64,000 nucleotides of DNA from the NCBI GenBank assembly GCA_965205965.1, contig CBDBHT010000007.1, forward strand, positions 1,364,001 to 1,428,000, written 5' to 3'. A program made the position numbers and the translations under genes. Positions 8,441 through 17,903 of this stretch are shown here, one piece after another; within the stretch, counting starts at the first letter, position 1; each line of letters starts with the position of its first letter. A model generated the notes under the pieces. That model was not told the origin of the DNA. It ran no database searches and saw nothing but the letters and a program-made list of their open reading frames with translations. This DNA comes from Bin55 sp965205965 (GTDB lineage: Bacteria > Pseudomonadota > Gammaproteobacteria > Pseudomonadales > Azotimanducaceae).

Positions 8441-9278
8441 TTAACAGGTAGCTCCAGATTCATGAGCACTTTAACCTATTAACATATGCATTTATGCTAA
8501 TAAATCTTATTAAATAAAACCATCTATACTGTCCGTGTAATTTGCTGGAGTCGTGGCAATGATCAATTTATTTGTAATTATGCATTCAAAATGCACAATT
8601 ACAACTATTGGGTATGTGGTCGGATCTATTGAGAGGAATCCTGTGCTTTCAAACCCGAAAATGCTGTACAAGGTTCTGTATGCTCTGGAACAAATGTTTA
8701 ACGAACTCAACAGTGGCTCGGAACCGCGCCAGCACGGGCGCAGATGGCTACGACCGGATGATATGTCGACGGGGTGCAATCCTTGGTAAGACTGGTGTAT
8801 TGCAAACGGTTCTCAGTCGTTAATGTCACGCAGGAATGGACGACCAGAGCTCATGCGTTTCCATTCTAACTGCCAAGTCATGGTTTACAGTACCGGAAGT
8901 GTGCACTGGAAAAATAACGAGAGAAAGTAGTACTGCTGGAGCGGAGTATTCGGTTAGATGCGGGTCTTCCGAATGACACAGTGTTCTCGGGTTGTAGAAA
9001 GCTTCGAAGTCCGTTCCGGGCTAGAATGCATCCGCAGTTCGTGACGTTTTAATATTTTCACAAAGCGTTCGTTCACGAGTCGTTCCATAGCTAAAGTACA
9101 TCTCAACGGTCTTCTAGTACCCGGTACGATGAGCATCCATCGTTAGTTTCGAACAGTTGTACGGATAGATGTTTAGATGTCGATACATCCGCACAATGTA
9201 CGTAACGTCATAACCGTGTATGAATCATCATATGATTAAATGGTTTGCGTCCATGTCCATTGAGGAACCATAACTCCT
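8441..9278. other. Long intergenic region, nothing recognised
   Basis: About 840 bp. Small overlapping frames on both strands lack recognisable motifs or good ribosome-binding sites. Possibly a fully eroded gene. The last bases hold a TGAGGA ribosome-binding site for the next gene. Confidence 0.4.
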
Positions 9279-9968
9279 GTGCTTCAACTAGACGTAAGCA
9301 ATCCACTGATCATTGAGCAGATAGAAATCGGTCCTATGCAAAATTTCACGTACATTGTGGGATTTCGTGAGACACGCGAAGTGGCAGTAATCGATCCGGC
9401 TTGGGACATCGATGAACTTATTGCACGTTTGGAGAAAAGCGACTACACGTTAAAGGCCGTGCTTGCAACACACTACCATCCCGACCATGTCGGTGGTGGA
9501 ATGTTTGGTCATAAGATTGCAGGAGTAGCAGAGCTAATCGCAAAACTGCCGGTAAAAGTATACGCGAACCGTCATGAAGTGGATGGCCTTCGTAAAGTGA
9601 CTTGCCTCTCAGAATCAGATGTCGCAAGAGTGGATTCGGGAGACGTACTCAAGATCGGCGAAGTCGAAATTGAATTCCTCCATACACCAGGACATACGCC
9701 CGGTTCACAATGTTTTCGTATCCGTCATACGCTTGTATCTGGCGATACGTTGTTTATAAACGGTTGTGGACGAGTTGATTTGCCTGGGTCTGACCCGGAC
9801 GACATGTATAGGAGTTTGGAAAAGCTTAAGTCGTTGCCAGACGACACGTTATTACTACCTGGCCACAATTATGGACATGTCCCAAGTGCGACGATGGCTG
9901 AGACGAAGGCACAGAATGCCTACCTTAACGTAAAAAGCATTGATACTTGGCGACAGATGATGGATTGA
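9279..9968 (+). CDS. Metallo-beta-lactamase-fold hydrolase (glyoxalase II-like)
   Basis: A 229-residue zinc hydrolase. The metal-binding motif THYHPDH (64-70) is followed by HTPGHTPGS and SGDTLFINGCGR, with LPGHNYG supplying the last His, all hallmarks of the glyoxalase II/persulfide-dioxygenase branch. A short insertion after the HxHxDH motif (GGGMFGHKIAGVAELIAKL) is seen in stand-alone cytosolic MBL hydrolases. The start is GTG at 9279, 12 bases after TGAGGA. Likely a thioester hydrolase. The exact substrate cannot be read from sequence. Confidence 0.85.
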   Translation: MLQLDVSNPLIIEQIEIGPMQNFTYIVGFRETREVAVIDPAWDIDELIARLEKSDYTLKAVLATHYHPDHVGGGMFGHKIAGVAELIAKLPVKVYANRHEVDGLRKVTCLSESDVARVDSGDVLKIGEVEIEFLHTPGHTPGSQCFRIRHTLVSGDTLFINGCGRVDLPGSDPDDMYRSLEKLKSLPDDTLLLPGHNYGHVPSATMAETKAQNAYLNVKSIDTWRQMMD

Positions 9969-9996
9969 TCTCGATAATCTATCATTTATTGAAGCA

Positions 9997-11044
9997 CTAA
10001 CCGCGTAATTTCATTAGGAGACCCGAACCGAAGTAACGGCCCCATGTGCTCGTGCTCGCCGATACTTGTAGATGCATTCCATTGATGTCGTAACTGCCGC
10101 AAATTTTTTGAGGGGAGGGGGAGTGGCGTGCGAAAAAATCAAACGGAAATATTGGGCCGTTATGGGTGTGCCCGCTAAGCATTAAATGAGCACCCCAGTT
10201 CGCGGCTGCCGTTACGTCGATCGGACGATGGAAAAGCAACACACGGTAACGATCGTTTTCTGGAGATATTTCCGCGAGACCCTCTTGCACAACGTTTGGA
10301 TTGTCGGAGTCGTCTAACCCAACGATTGGAAACGACGCTGGGTTTACTAATTCGTTGCGGAGTACCGTGATACCAAGATTACGAAGCCAACGTATGATCT
10401 CTTCACAGTTCTCGTATCGTTCATGATTTCCCGTGGTAAAAAACTTGGTACCGTGATTTCGGAGAGCGCACTTAAATCGGTCTGTGAAACGAAGGATACG
10501 TCCACCAAATCACCTGTAATCAGTATTGCCGTCGGATGAGAGTCGAGTTTTTGAATTCTTCGCACGACGCGCTCGAGATACTTATGTTTTCGCGAACCGA
10601 TGTGGATGTCTGAAATGTGGATGAGCGAACATCCAGTTGCATCGTACTCACTACCAAGCACCGCTTCTCGAATCACAATGCGCTGAGCGTTAATCAGGCT
10701 ATAGGTTGGTATCGCAAACTAGAGACTCAATGCTATGCGTCCCATATCTGATCGCTTAAAGGAATGGCTAGCCTCAATAGTGCAACGAACAAGACGACCG
10801 GAAACAAAATGAAATAGATGCCTAACCACGTGAGAGAAATGGTGTTCAGTAATCCTGCAGTGTTTTCCGTCATACGTCTTTGTAATAACTGAGGTATCAA
10901 AGGCACAACCATGATTATTAGTAAAGCAATGGTGCCAATCGGTAAATTTGGAAGCAGCCAGTAGTACTATAGCCTTAGCACGGGATAGATCAACATGCCG
11001 AAACAGAAGAGCAATACAAGAACGATTGGTAAGAATCGTTTCAT
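9997..11044 (-). pseudogene. Broken membrane-anchored calcineurin-like metallophosphoesterase
   Basis: Joining frames restores one protein. An N-terminal membrane segment starts MKRFLPIVLVLLF at 11044, with an in-frame TAG soon after (before YYWLLPNLPIG), then more hydrophobic helices (LLIIMVVPLIPQ, WLGIYFILFPVVLFVAL). A frame change and a TAG follow near 10715-10730, then IHISDIHIG and GDLVD (metal ligands). A second frame change near 10450 leads into TTGNHERYENCEEIIRWL and PIVGLDDSDN, and finally LLFHRPID and LSGHTHNG. All active-site motifs remain readable. The architecture matches YkuE/YaeI-type phosphoesterases with an N-terminal membrane domain. At least four lesions of two kinds (stops and indels) argue for a true pseudogene rather than sequencing errors. 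Confidence 0.85.
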
Positions 11045-11164
11045 TAACTGTTTATGTTCTGCCTGCTTAACACTTATTTAAGAAACTGTGAAAAATCTGT
11101 CTCATGTTGCGGGTATTTGGTTTACACTTACATTTACATTAACTCAGGTAGCCATAGTTTCGTC

Positions 11165-11680
11165 ATGACCTACTCGGTCAACAAAGCAATTATCATCGGC
11201 AATTTAGGCCGGGACCCCGAACTACGTTCCACTAGCAGTGGCAGTTCACTGGCGCGTTTCAGCGTTGCTACAACGAGGAAATGGCGCGATCGGGAAAGCG
11301 ATCAAATGAACGAGGCCACGGAGTGGCACAATATTATCTGTTTCGGGCGCCTTGCCGAAATCGCCAACGAATATCTTCGGAAAGGTTCGCTCGTTTATAT
11401 TGAGGGCGAACTTAGAACACATACTTACGAACGCGAAGGACAGCGGCATTACTCAACCGAGATTAATGCGCGCGACCTCATGATACTTAGTCGACGTGGA
11501 GCTGACGTAGAAGAGGGGAGCCGTTCTAACAGTCAGGATTCTTACGGCAACCGGGAAAGCCAGGCAGGCGACCAAGGATACCGAGGCAACTACCGGTCGG
11601 GAGAGACTAGCCAAACTTCCAGCTCGGATTCGGAACCTAGCGTTGATACGGGGCTAACGTCCGACGATATTCCCTTTTAA
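11165..11680 (+). CDS. ssb: Single-stranded DNA-binding protein
   Basis: 171 residues. The OB-fold N-terminus (MTYSVNKAIIIGNLGRDPEL, then ATTRKWRD, EWHNIICFGRLAEIANEYL, YIEGELRTHTYE) is followed by a Gly/Ser/Gln-rich linker and the acidic tail ending DDIPF that recruits replication and repair proteins. The frame is open upstream to 11054, but homology starts at the ATG 11165, so this start is chosen. No strong ribosome-binding site is visible. Coats single-stranded DNA during replication, repair and recombination. Transcribed away from the phosphoesterase pseudogene. Confidence 0.95.
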   Translation: MTYSVNKAIIIGNLGRDPELRSTSSGSSLARFSVATTRKWRDRESDQMNEATEWHNIICFGRLAEIANEYLRKGSLVYIEGELRTHTYEREGQRHYSTEINARDLMILSRRGADVEEGSRSNSQDSYGNRESQAGDQGYRGNYRSGETSQTSSSDSEPSVDTGLTSDDIPF

Positions 11681-11783
11681 GCCGGTAGTTCCCTCTTAAT
11701 CCTTGCTCTCCAAATCGTTACAGAACGGATGAGTTCGTGTCGTCGATCGAATCCTGATGCTTCACAGAGCTGAAATAGCGAAC

Positions 11784-11816
11784 CGACATTACCGATCGAC
11801 ATTACCGATCGATATT
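11784..11816. repeat. Short tandem repeat, 13-bp unit
   Basis: Two exact copies of CGACATTACCGAT in tandem followed by a partial copy (CGATATT). It lies in the gap between the 3-prime ends of ssb and uppP. No function evident. Confidence 0.6.
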
Positions 11817-11844
11817 GCGACATGATTAACGCTTTCAATGGTGA

Positions 11845-12651
11845 TCATGTGAAAGCGAAGATTATTAATCCCAGCGCAATACGGTACACGACGAATGGAA
11901 GCATCCCAATTTTTTCTATCCAACGGATAAAAAGATCAATACACAAGTACGCGCTTGCCGCCGAGATTACAAAACCTAACAAAAATGTTGCTGCCGAATC
12001 AGCGGAGATCGTTGGTAATTCATGCCAAACCGTGAGCACGCCAGAAGCGAGAATCGTAGGAATAGAAAGCAGGAATGAGAAACGGGCGGCGGTAACACGT
12101 CCAATTCCAAGTAATAGACCACCTGTAATTGTGACACCTGAACGAGATACACCAGGTATTAGTGCGAAGATTTGAAGGCAACCGATAATGAATGCCTGTA
12201 GGTAGCTGACTTGCCTATTTTCTTCACCGGTTGATTTTTGTTTTCTTAAATCTGCAATGCCAAGTAAAAGACCGAAACCTAATGTCGTCATTGCAATAAC
12301 CACGGCAGATCGCAAATTCGTTCCAACAAGCGGCTTTAGCAAAATTCCTGCAATAGCAATTGGCGTAGTTGCCAGAGCAAGCTTGAATGCAAAATAAGCG
12401 TCTTCATTGTTTTGCCGGGAGGCCAATGCCTCAAAAAGGCCGGTAGCACAAGCCATGAGATCGCGCCGAAAGTATGTGATCGCGGCTACGAGTGATCCAA
12501 GGTGCACTGCAACGTCGAAAGTTAATCCTTGGTCTGGCCATCCGAGTAATTGTGAAAGCAAGATGAGATGTGCTGAACTCGATATGGGCAGGAATTCCGT
12601 AACACCTTGGATTAACGCCAGTGCAACAATATGTAGAAAATCTCCAAACAC
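11845..12651 (-). CDS. uppP: Undecaprenyl-diphosphatase (BacA/UppP)
   Basis: A 268-residue multi-pass membrane enzyme that recycles undecaprenyl pyrophosphate to the monophosphate carrier for peptidoglycan and other glycans. Family signatures are clear: ALIQGVTEFLPISSSAHLIL (about 12-31, with the catalytic Glu and Ser) and the second repeat QIFALIPGVSRSGVTITGGLLLG with the conserved Arg. Around eight hydrophobic helices follow the usual pattern. Starts with GTG at 12651. It converges on ssb and diverges from the Lon-domain gene. Overproduction in other bacteria gives bacitracin resistance. Confidence 0.95.
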   Translation of the reverse strand: MFGDFLHIVALALIQGVTEFLPISSSAHLILLSQLLGWPDQGLTFDVAVHLGSLVAAITYFRRDLMACATGLFEALASRQNNEDAYFAFKLALATTPIAIAGILLKPLVGTNLRSAVVIAMTTLGFGLLLGIADLRKQKSTGEENRQVSYLQAFIIGCLQIFALIPGVSRSGVTITGGLLLGIGRVTAARFSFLLSIPTILASGVLTVWHELPTISADSAATFLLGFVISAASAYLCIDLFIRWIEKIGMLPFVVYRIALGLIIFAFT

Positions 12652-12731
12652 TTCAGGATGATGATTGTCATAATAAGAAGGAATGTTGAGATTGTATTGG
12701 TCTTTGATAGTGAAAGAGATTTAGAACGAAA

Positions 12732-13328
12732 ATGCTAGGGAACATCGAATTACCGTTATTTCCACTTGGAACAGTGCTTTTTCAAGGATGCCGTATATCT
12801 TTACATGTCTTCGAACAACGATATGTGGCCATGTTGGATCGATGTCGTGAAACCAATACGAGTTTTGGGATCGTGCTTATCCGCCAAGGTGATGAAGTGT
12901 ACAACAGGAACAGCTCGTTCACGCCCAAAGTTTGTGAAATTGGCTCTTTTGCGGTGATCACATCGGTGAAGTCTACACCCCATAATACGTATAAAGTAAC
13001 GATAGAAGGTGGACCTCGTATCCGAATTCGTAATACATGGGAACGGGAGGACTGTTTACTGATGGGTTTTGTGGATTTTCTCGCAGAAGAAAAGAAATCG
13101 CCAATCAAGGAAGATGAAAGGCCACTTGCTCAGGCACTGTGGGGTTACTATAAGATCTATCCGGGGATTCTTAACTTGGGGTTCAAAACAGATTTTGGTG
13201 ATGCGCGGGATGTAAGCATGCGCTTGTCTCAGTACATCGGTTTCGATAGTGGCACGAAACAGCGATTGCTTGAAGTTAGCGGTCCACACGAGCGTCTAAG
13301 GCTACTAGCGGACATTGTAGGACAGTAA
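12732..13328 (+). CDS. Lon N-terminal (substrate-binding) domain protein
   Basis: 198 residues consisting almost wholly of a Lon protease N-terminal domain: LPLFPLGTVLFQGCRISLHVFEQRYVAMLDRC (about 6-37) is the classic start, followed by GIVLIRQGDEV and the PUA-like strand region (ITSVKSTPHNTYKVTIEGGPRIRI). No ATPase or Ser-Lys protease domain follows. Stand-alone Lon-N proteins are widespread in proteobacteria, with no settled function. ATG start. The gene stands alone. Confidence 0.85.
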   Translation: MLGNIELPLFPLGTVLFQGCRISLHVFEQRYVAMLDRCRETNTSFGIVLIRQGDEVYNRNSSFTPKVCEIGSFAVITSVKSTPHNTYKVTIEGGPRIRIRNTWEREDCLLMGFVDFLAEEKKSPIKEDERPLAQALWGYYKIYPGILNLGFKTDFGDARDVSMRLSQYIGFDSGTKQRLLEVSGPHERLRLLADIVGQ

Positions 13329-14592
13329 TTAACGCAGAAACTGTCTTCTGCATCTGATTACTAATCATGACTCATGACGGTGATGCCTTGATAGAGGCCA
13401 GTTTGCAGTACTGTCGATTATTTTTGCATCTGTGGCGGAAACAGCTAAGCTAAGCGTTGATGGAGATTGTAGACTCGATCAGTAGCTATCGCTCGAAAAT
13501 CTTGAAAACAAACCAAGATAACATTGATGTAGCTAAAGGATAAGTGAGTGGATCAGCCATTGATCAGCTAATTTTCTCGGATTTGAAAATCGATCATGTT
13601 TGCGTAAGTGCTTCCGCAAGGATTAGGCTTTCAGATCCAATCAAATATGACGACTGATTTGAGTTGCTGGCCATCCAGTGGTCAAATTGGACAAATGTGC
13701 ATTCCACTTGCGCTTAAGTAGTGGTGGATTGCTTGACGAAATACCGCTGAACGTGACCAGCGAAGTCACGACACTCTATGTTAAGTCTGGGGATGCGTAC
13801 ACCCTTATAAGGTAGGGTCGATGGCCATTGATTCCACTGGATGTATGAACCGGATGCGTCGTAGATGGGCTTGCGTAACATCGCTAAACGAAAATATTGT
13901 TCAGCTGGCTTCAACAACGGACCTGTTGTACTACCCAAATTCCAATTATGTAGAACGAATTCACGAGCGTAATTCAGAAGCGGTAAAGACTGATTGAGTG
14001 CTTTGCCAATGAGTCTTCAATTCCAACTAATTAAACATTTAGATCCGGTTTAGATGATGTTTATCGTACTACACGTTGACAACTAGCCAAACAATCGATA
14101 GCGGTCGTTTGGATAGTGAATCTCAAAACGAACGGAGTTACAACGCCACGTAGGTACTTTGGGTGAATCGTCAAATTGCTGAAAGAATGCTTAGAGTCTC
14201 AATCCAAAAGTTTGATACGTTTGACGTGATGATCTGAGCATGCCAATCTACATATTAATTTATGTTTACGACAGCATGAAGTAGACGCAAGACTAGCACG
14301 TGAAGTATATAAGCACTGTCATCGGTAGTTCTAGTTATGGACAAAGTCAATGAAACGGGTAAGTCGATACGGCAGCAGCATACCGTGTATGATGGTCAGC
14401 GACGACTATCGACCAACGTGCGGAACGGTGTCTGGCTGAGACTGATTCGCTGACCTCCACGGTGAATGCTTCAACGCAATTCGCCGACGGTTTTGAGTTT
14501 AGACTCAATATGGAATTGGGATATTTATTGATGAATCTGTACGTCTGTAGACCGGTTAGTCTTGAAAGATTGACTACATAGCAGTTTGTTGT
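13329..14592. other. Long non-coding gap before nadD
   Basis: About 1.26 kb without a supportable gene on either strand. In many gammaproteobacteria leuS-lptE-holA precede nadD. None of these is recognised here. Composition resembles the backbone, so it may be an eroded gene region rather than a mobile element. No terminal inverted repeats were noticed. Confidence 0.45.
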
Positions 14593-15240
14593 GTGCGGGC
14601 ATGGAGAGATACGACTTTATTGGTTACCATACTCGGCGGCACCTTCGATCCCATCCATACTGGTCATCTTCACGTTGCAAATGCGGTATCGGAGGCCTTG
14701 GGCAATACAACAATTCTGTTAATGCTCGCACCAGATCCGCAACTCAGGTCTAAGCCACATGCAAGTGTGAAACATCGCTGGAGTATGCTAAAGCTCGTTT
14801 GCCGCGATTACACTCACCTTGAACCGTCAGATATAGAATTGGCAAGGGATGGCGTGACAAAAACCATTGATACGCTGAGGTTGATACGTGCGCAGAATCC
14901 AGAACCAGTCACTTGGATCCTTGGATCAGATGCCGTTTCAAGTATCTCGAGATGGCACGGATTTAAAAAACTTCCGCAGTTAATGAATATCATTGCGGCC
15001 CAACGTCCTAATACTGTTGATATGGAACTTCCCATCGGTTTCGAAGCGACAGAAGACAAAAAACAATTGTTCTATCGCAATGGTCAGTACTATGTTTTGA
15101 GGGTTGAAATGCTCAATATCTCCGCTACTGAGGTCCGAAAGACACTTTTTTTGGGAAAGGACGTATCTCAATGGGTGCCGAACAGCGTACTCAACTATAT
15201 AATTGAATATAGTTTGTATCGGAGGCGTACCTTTATTTGA
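14593..15240 (+). CDS. nadD: Nicotinate-nucleotide adenylyltransferase
   Basis: 215 residues. Catalyses nicotinate mononucleotide + ATP to deamido-NAD, the central step of NAD synthesis. The nucleotidyltransferase signature LGGTFDPIHTGHL (with HxGH) is near residue 14, WILGSDAVSSISRWH is the dinucleotide-binding part, and ISATEVRK near the C-terminus is the ISxxxxR motif. Starts with GTG at 14593. A start a few codons later is possible since homology begins at VTILGG. First gene of the cell-elongation cluster. Its stop overlaps the rsfS start. Confidence 0.93.
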   Translation: MRAWRDTTLLVTILGGTFDPIHTGHLHVANAVSEALGNTTILLMLAPDPQLRSKPHASVKHRWSMLKLVCRDYTHLEPSDIELARDGVTKTIDTLRLIRAQNPEPVTWILGSDAVSSISRWHGFKKLPQLMNIIAAQRPNTVDMELPIGFEATEDKKQLFYRNGQYYVLRVEMLNISATEVRKTLFLGKDVSQWVPNSVLNYIIEYSLYRRRTFI

Positions 15241-15584
15241 CATCACAAGGGGATCTCACGGCTGGAATCTTAGAAACCTTGGATTTGCTGAGGGCACACG
15301 ATGTAGCCATATTCGACGTATCGCGTTATTCAGATTTAACGGATCATATGATCATCGCGACTGGCACTTCGAATCGGCATGTACTTGCCTTGGTGGACCG
15401 CCTGTTGGAATTTGCAAAATCAAGGTCCATAGCTGTGAATGGAGTGGAAGGCTGCGATACAGCGGAGTGGGTACTAGTAGACTTTGGTGACGCGCTTGTA
15501 AACGTTATGCAATCTCATGCTCGAGAGTTTTATGACCTTGAAAGTTTATGGGATGCACATGAGGCCACCGCATCGTTAGGGTGA
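15237..15584 (+). CDS. rsfS: Ribosomal silencing factor RsfS
   Basis: 115 residues of the Iojap/RsfS family, which binds uL14 on the 50S subunit and blocks subunit joining in poor growth conditions. Typical segments: AIFDVSRYSDLTDHMIIATGTSNRHVLALVD and EGCDTAEWVLVDFGDALVNVMQSHAREFYDLESLW. TTG start overlapping the nadD stop. nadD-rsfS-rlmH is the conserved order, and the rsfS stop in turn overlaps the rlmH start (GTGA). Confidence 0.93.
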   Translation: MTSQGDLTAGILETLDLLRAHDVAIFDVSRYSDLTDHMIIATGTSNRHVLALVDRLLEFAKSRSIAVNGVEGCDTAEWVLVDFGDALVNVMQSHAREFYDLESLWDAHEATASLG

Positions 15585-16008
15585 AGCTGCGACTATATGC
15601 ATTTGGTAGAGCTCCTCGGTGGGTGGCTGACGGAGTGGCTGCATATGCTTCGCGTATGCCGCACCTCTCGATTGGATCGATCTCGCGCAATCCTCGAGAA
15701 ACCCAGGAAAGCGTATGTTGCGAAGGGTTGATGAACGATCGTTGTATGTGGTGTTAGATCCACGAGGGAACCTATACTCCAGTATGGAATTTGCTCGTAC
15801 GTACGAGAACTGGCGTTGTTCCGGTAAGGATATTTCTCTGCTCATCGGTGACTCGGACGGGTTCAGCAACGAGATGCGTGAACGCGCTAATATAGTCTGG
15901 TCTCTGTCCCGCCTGACCTTTCCGCATGATCTAGTACAGATTGCGGTTTGTGAGCAACTCTACCGCGCCCATACGATCATTACAGGCCATCCATATCACC
16001 GAGCATGA
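15581..16008 (+). pseudogene. rlmH: 23S rRNA (pseudouridine1915-N3)-methyltransferase RlmH, frameshifted
   Basis: RlmH is a small SPOUT methyltransferase acting on pseudouridine 1915 of 23S rRNA in assembled ribosomes. The GTG start at 15581 gives MKLRLYAFGRAPRWVADGV up to NPRETQE. Then the frame must change at about 15700-15715 to continue MLRRVDERSLYVVLDPRG, SLLIGDSDGF (SAM-site loop) and the conserved C-terminal LYRAHTIITGHPYHRA. One base is missing overall (428 bases from start to stop). All motifs are otherwise kept and length (about 142 residues) is slightly below the usual 155. Because everything else is intact, a recent mutation or a sequencing error is as likely as long-standing decay. 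Stop overlaps the mrdA start. Confidence 0.88.
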
Positions 16009-17888
16009 AGAATAACGTTCCCACCGACACCGAGACCAGCAGCGGATGTCGTCGCCGTTTTATACATCGAATCTTTTGGGTTGGGATCACTGGGATGTTC
16101 ACGATGCTTGTTTTCGTTGGACGACTGGTGCAGTTGCAGGTTATCGACCACGACGTATACGCAACGCGCTCCCAGCATAATCGGATCGAAATGCAGGTCC
16201 TGCCGCCGCCGCGCGGGCTGATTTATGACCGTCATGGTGTGCTCTTGGCGGACAATCGCCAAGTATTAACACTTGCGGTTGTTAGAGAACATGTAGAAGA
16301 TGTTGAGGTATTGCTTAACTCGATTAAAGAGTGGATTGGATTGCAGGATTTTCACGTCGATGAATTCTGGAAACGTTGGCACCAAGCACACAATCACTAC
16401 TATCCAGTCACGCTAAAACGTAATCTAAATGAGACTGAAATTGCATCACTCGCGGTAAATCGATACCGTTTCCCCGAACTGATTGTTACCACTGAAGTCG
16501 TTCGAGAGTATCCTTTGGGGCCATTGACGGCTCATGCAGTGGGATCTGTACGACGAGTAACGGTAGGCGATCTGAAGAGGATAGATCCAATTCAATATGA
16601 CCAAACTTACTTCATTGGCCGTCATGGTGTCGAGAAGTTCTACGAAAATGCATTGCATGGCTTGGTTGGCTTTCGCCAAGTCGAGGTGGATGTTCGAAGA
16701 CGCGTAGTTGGGGAGATCAGCACGTACTTGCCCGTATCCGGACAAAACTTAACGCTCCACTTGGATACACGTCTTCAGCAAGTCGCTGATGAAGCACTTG
16801 GTGACCGTAGGGGTGCAGTCGTTGCACTTGATCCAAACTCTGGTGGTATCTTGGTGCTCGCTAGTAAACCAAGTTACAACCCATCAGAATTTGTTGTCGG
16901 TCTTTCTCACGAGAGATACAACGCACTAGCGAATTCAAAAGATAAGCCACTCTACAACCGCGCAATCAAGGGTCAGTATGCACCAGGGTCCACGGTTAAA
17001 CCGCTTGTGGCTCTAGCGGCCCTCTCGGCAAATGTAGCGTCATGGAACGAAACTATCATCGACAATGGGGAATTCCGTCTGCGTCAAGACGAACGAATAT
17101 ATCGCGATTGGACGTGGAGACAAGGCAGCTCCGGTGGTCATGGTGCAGTCAATATGCGACGAGCTATTTATCGATCATCCAATGTATATTTCTATACTCT
17201 GAGCACGAGATTGGAGATCGATTATCTGGCTCCATTTGCTCGCGAGTTTGGGATAGGAAAAATAAATACGATTGACGTTGCTGATGCAAATGTGGGATTG
17301 ATGCCGGATGCCGAATGGAAACAAGCAGTTAAAGGTGAGGCATGGTATCCGGGTGATAACCTCAATATTAGTATCGGTCAGGGTGATATCTTAGTCACAC
17401 CCTTGCAACTTGCTGCTTATGTCGCCTTGCTTGCCAATCGAGGTCGTCCCATTAGACCACATATGCTTTATGCAAGCGAGACTGAATTGATATCGCGCAA
17501 GGATTTGGAACCACTTCCCGTTATTAATGGCCCTACCCCCCAAGACTGGGAATTGATGATTAGATCAATGGAAGATGTGGTCCATCGTGGAGACATGGGG
17601 TACGGCAACAATGGCACTGCTTGGGCACATATAGGGCTGGATATTCCGTATCGCATGGCCGGGAAGTCAGGTACTGTGCAAGTCGTCAGTATTGAGCAAA
17701 ATCAGGAGTATAACGAAGAAGAGATAGAAGAACATCTGCGAAAACATGCTTGGTTTATTGCTTTTGCACCCGTTGAAAACCCAACAATTGCAATTGCGGT
17801 TCTAGTCGAAAACGGTGGAGGTGGCAGTAGTGTTGCTGGACCTATAGCTCGGAAAGTCATTGACGCACATTTGTCTACTAGGTCTTAG
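16005..17888 (+). CDS. mrdA: Penicillin-binding protein 2 (elongasome transpeptidase)
   Basis: A 627-residue class B PBP. Short cytoplasmic tail, one membrane helix (about 23-43), a dimerisation domain, then the transpeptidase domain with S329-TV-K332 (APGSTVKP), the SxN motif SSN at 391-393 and KSGT at 554-557. It cross-links side-wall peptidoglycan with RodA and the Mre proteins. ATG overlaps the rlmH stop by four bases. rodA follows after 15 bases. The rod-type pair implies a rod-shaped cell, or at least one that keeps the elongation machinery. Confidence 0.95.
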   Translation: MKNNVPTDTETSSGCRRRFIHRIFWVGITGMFTMLVFVGRLVQLQVIDHDVYATRSQHNRIEMQVLPPPRGLIYDRHGVLLADNRQVLTLAVVREHVEDVEVLLNSIKEWIGLQDFHVDEFWKRWHQAHNHYYPVTLKRNLNETEIASLAVNRYRFPELIVTTEVVREYPLGPLTAHAVGSVRRVTVGDLKRIDPIQYDQTYFIGRHGVEKFYENALHGLVGFRQVEVDVRRRVVGEISTYLPVSGQNLTLHLDTRLQQVADEALGDRRGAVVALDPNSGGILVLASKPSYNPSEFVVGLSHERYNALANSKDKPLYNRAIKGQYAPGSTVKPLVALAALSANVASWNETIIDNGEFRLRQDERIYRDWTWRQGSSGGHGAVNMRRAIYRSSNVYFYTLSTRLEIDYLAPFAREFGIGKINTIDVADANVGLMPDAEWKQAVKGEAWYPGDNLNISIGQGDILVTPLQLAAYVALLANRGRPIRPHMLYASETELISRKDLEPLPVINGPTPQDWELMIRSMEDVVHRGDMGYGNNGTAWAHIGLDIPYRMAGKSGTVQVVSIEQNQEYNEEEIEEHLRKHAWFIAFAPVENPTIAIAVLVENGGGGSSVAGPIARKVIDAHLSTRS

Positions 17889-17903
17889 TGCACGGCACGT
17901 GAG

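Noticed and set aside
8510..8823. Overlapping small open frames on both strands
   Set aside because: No motifs, no supporting ribosome-binding sites, and conflicting frames. Treated as non-coding.
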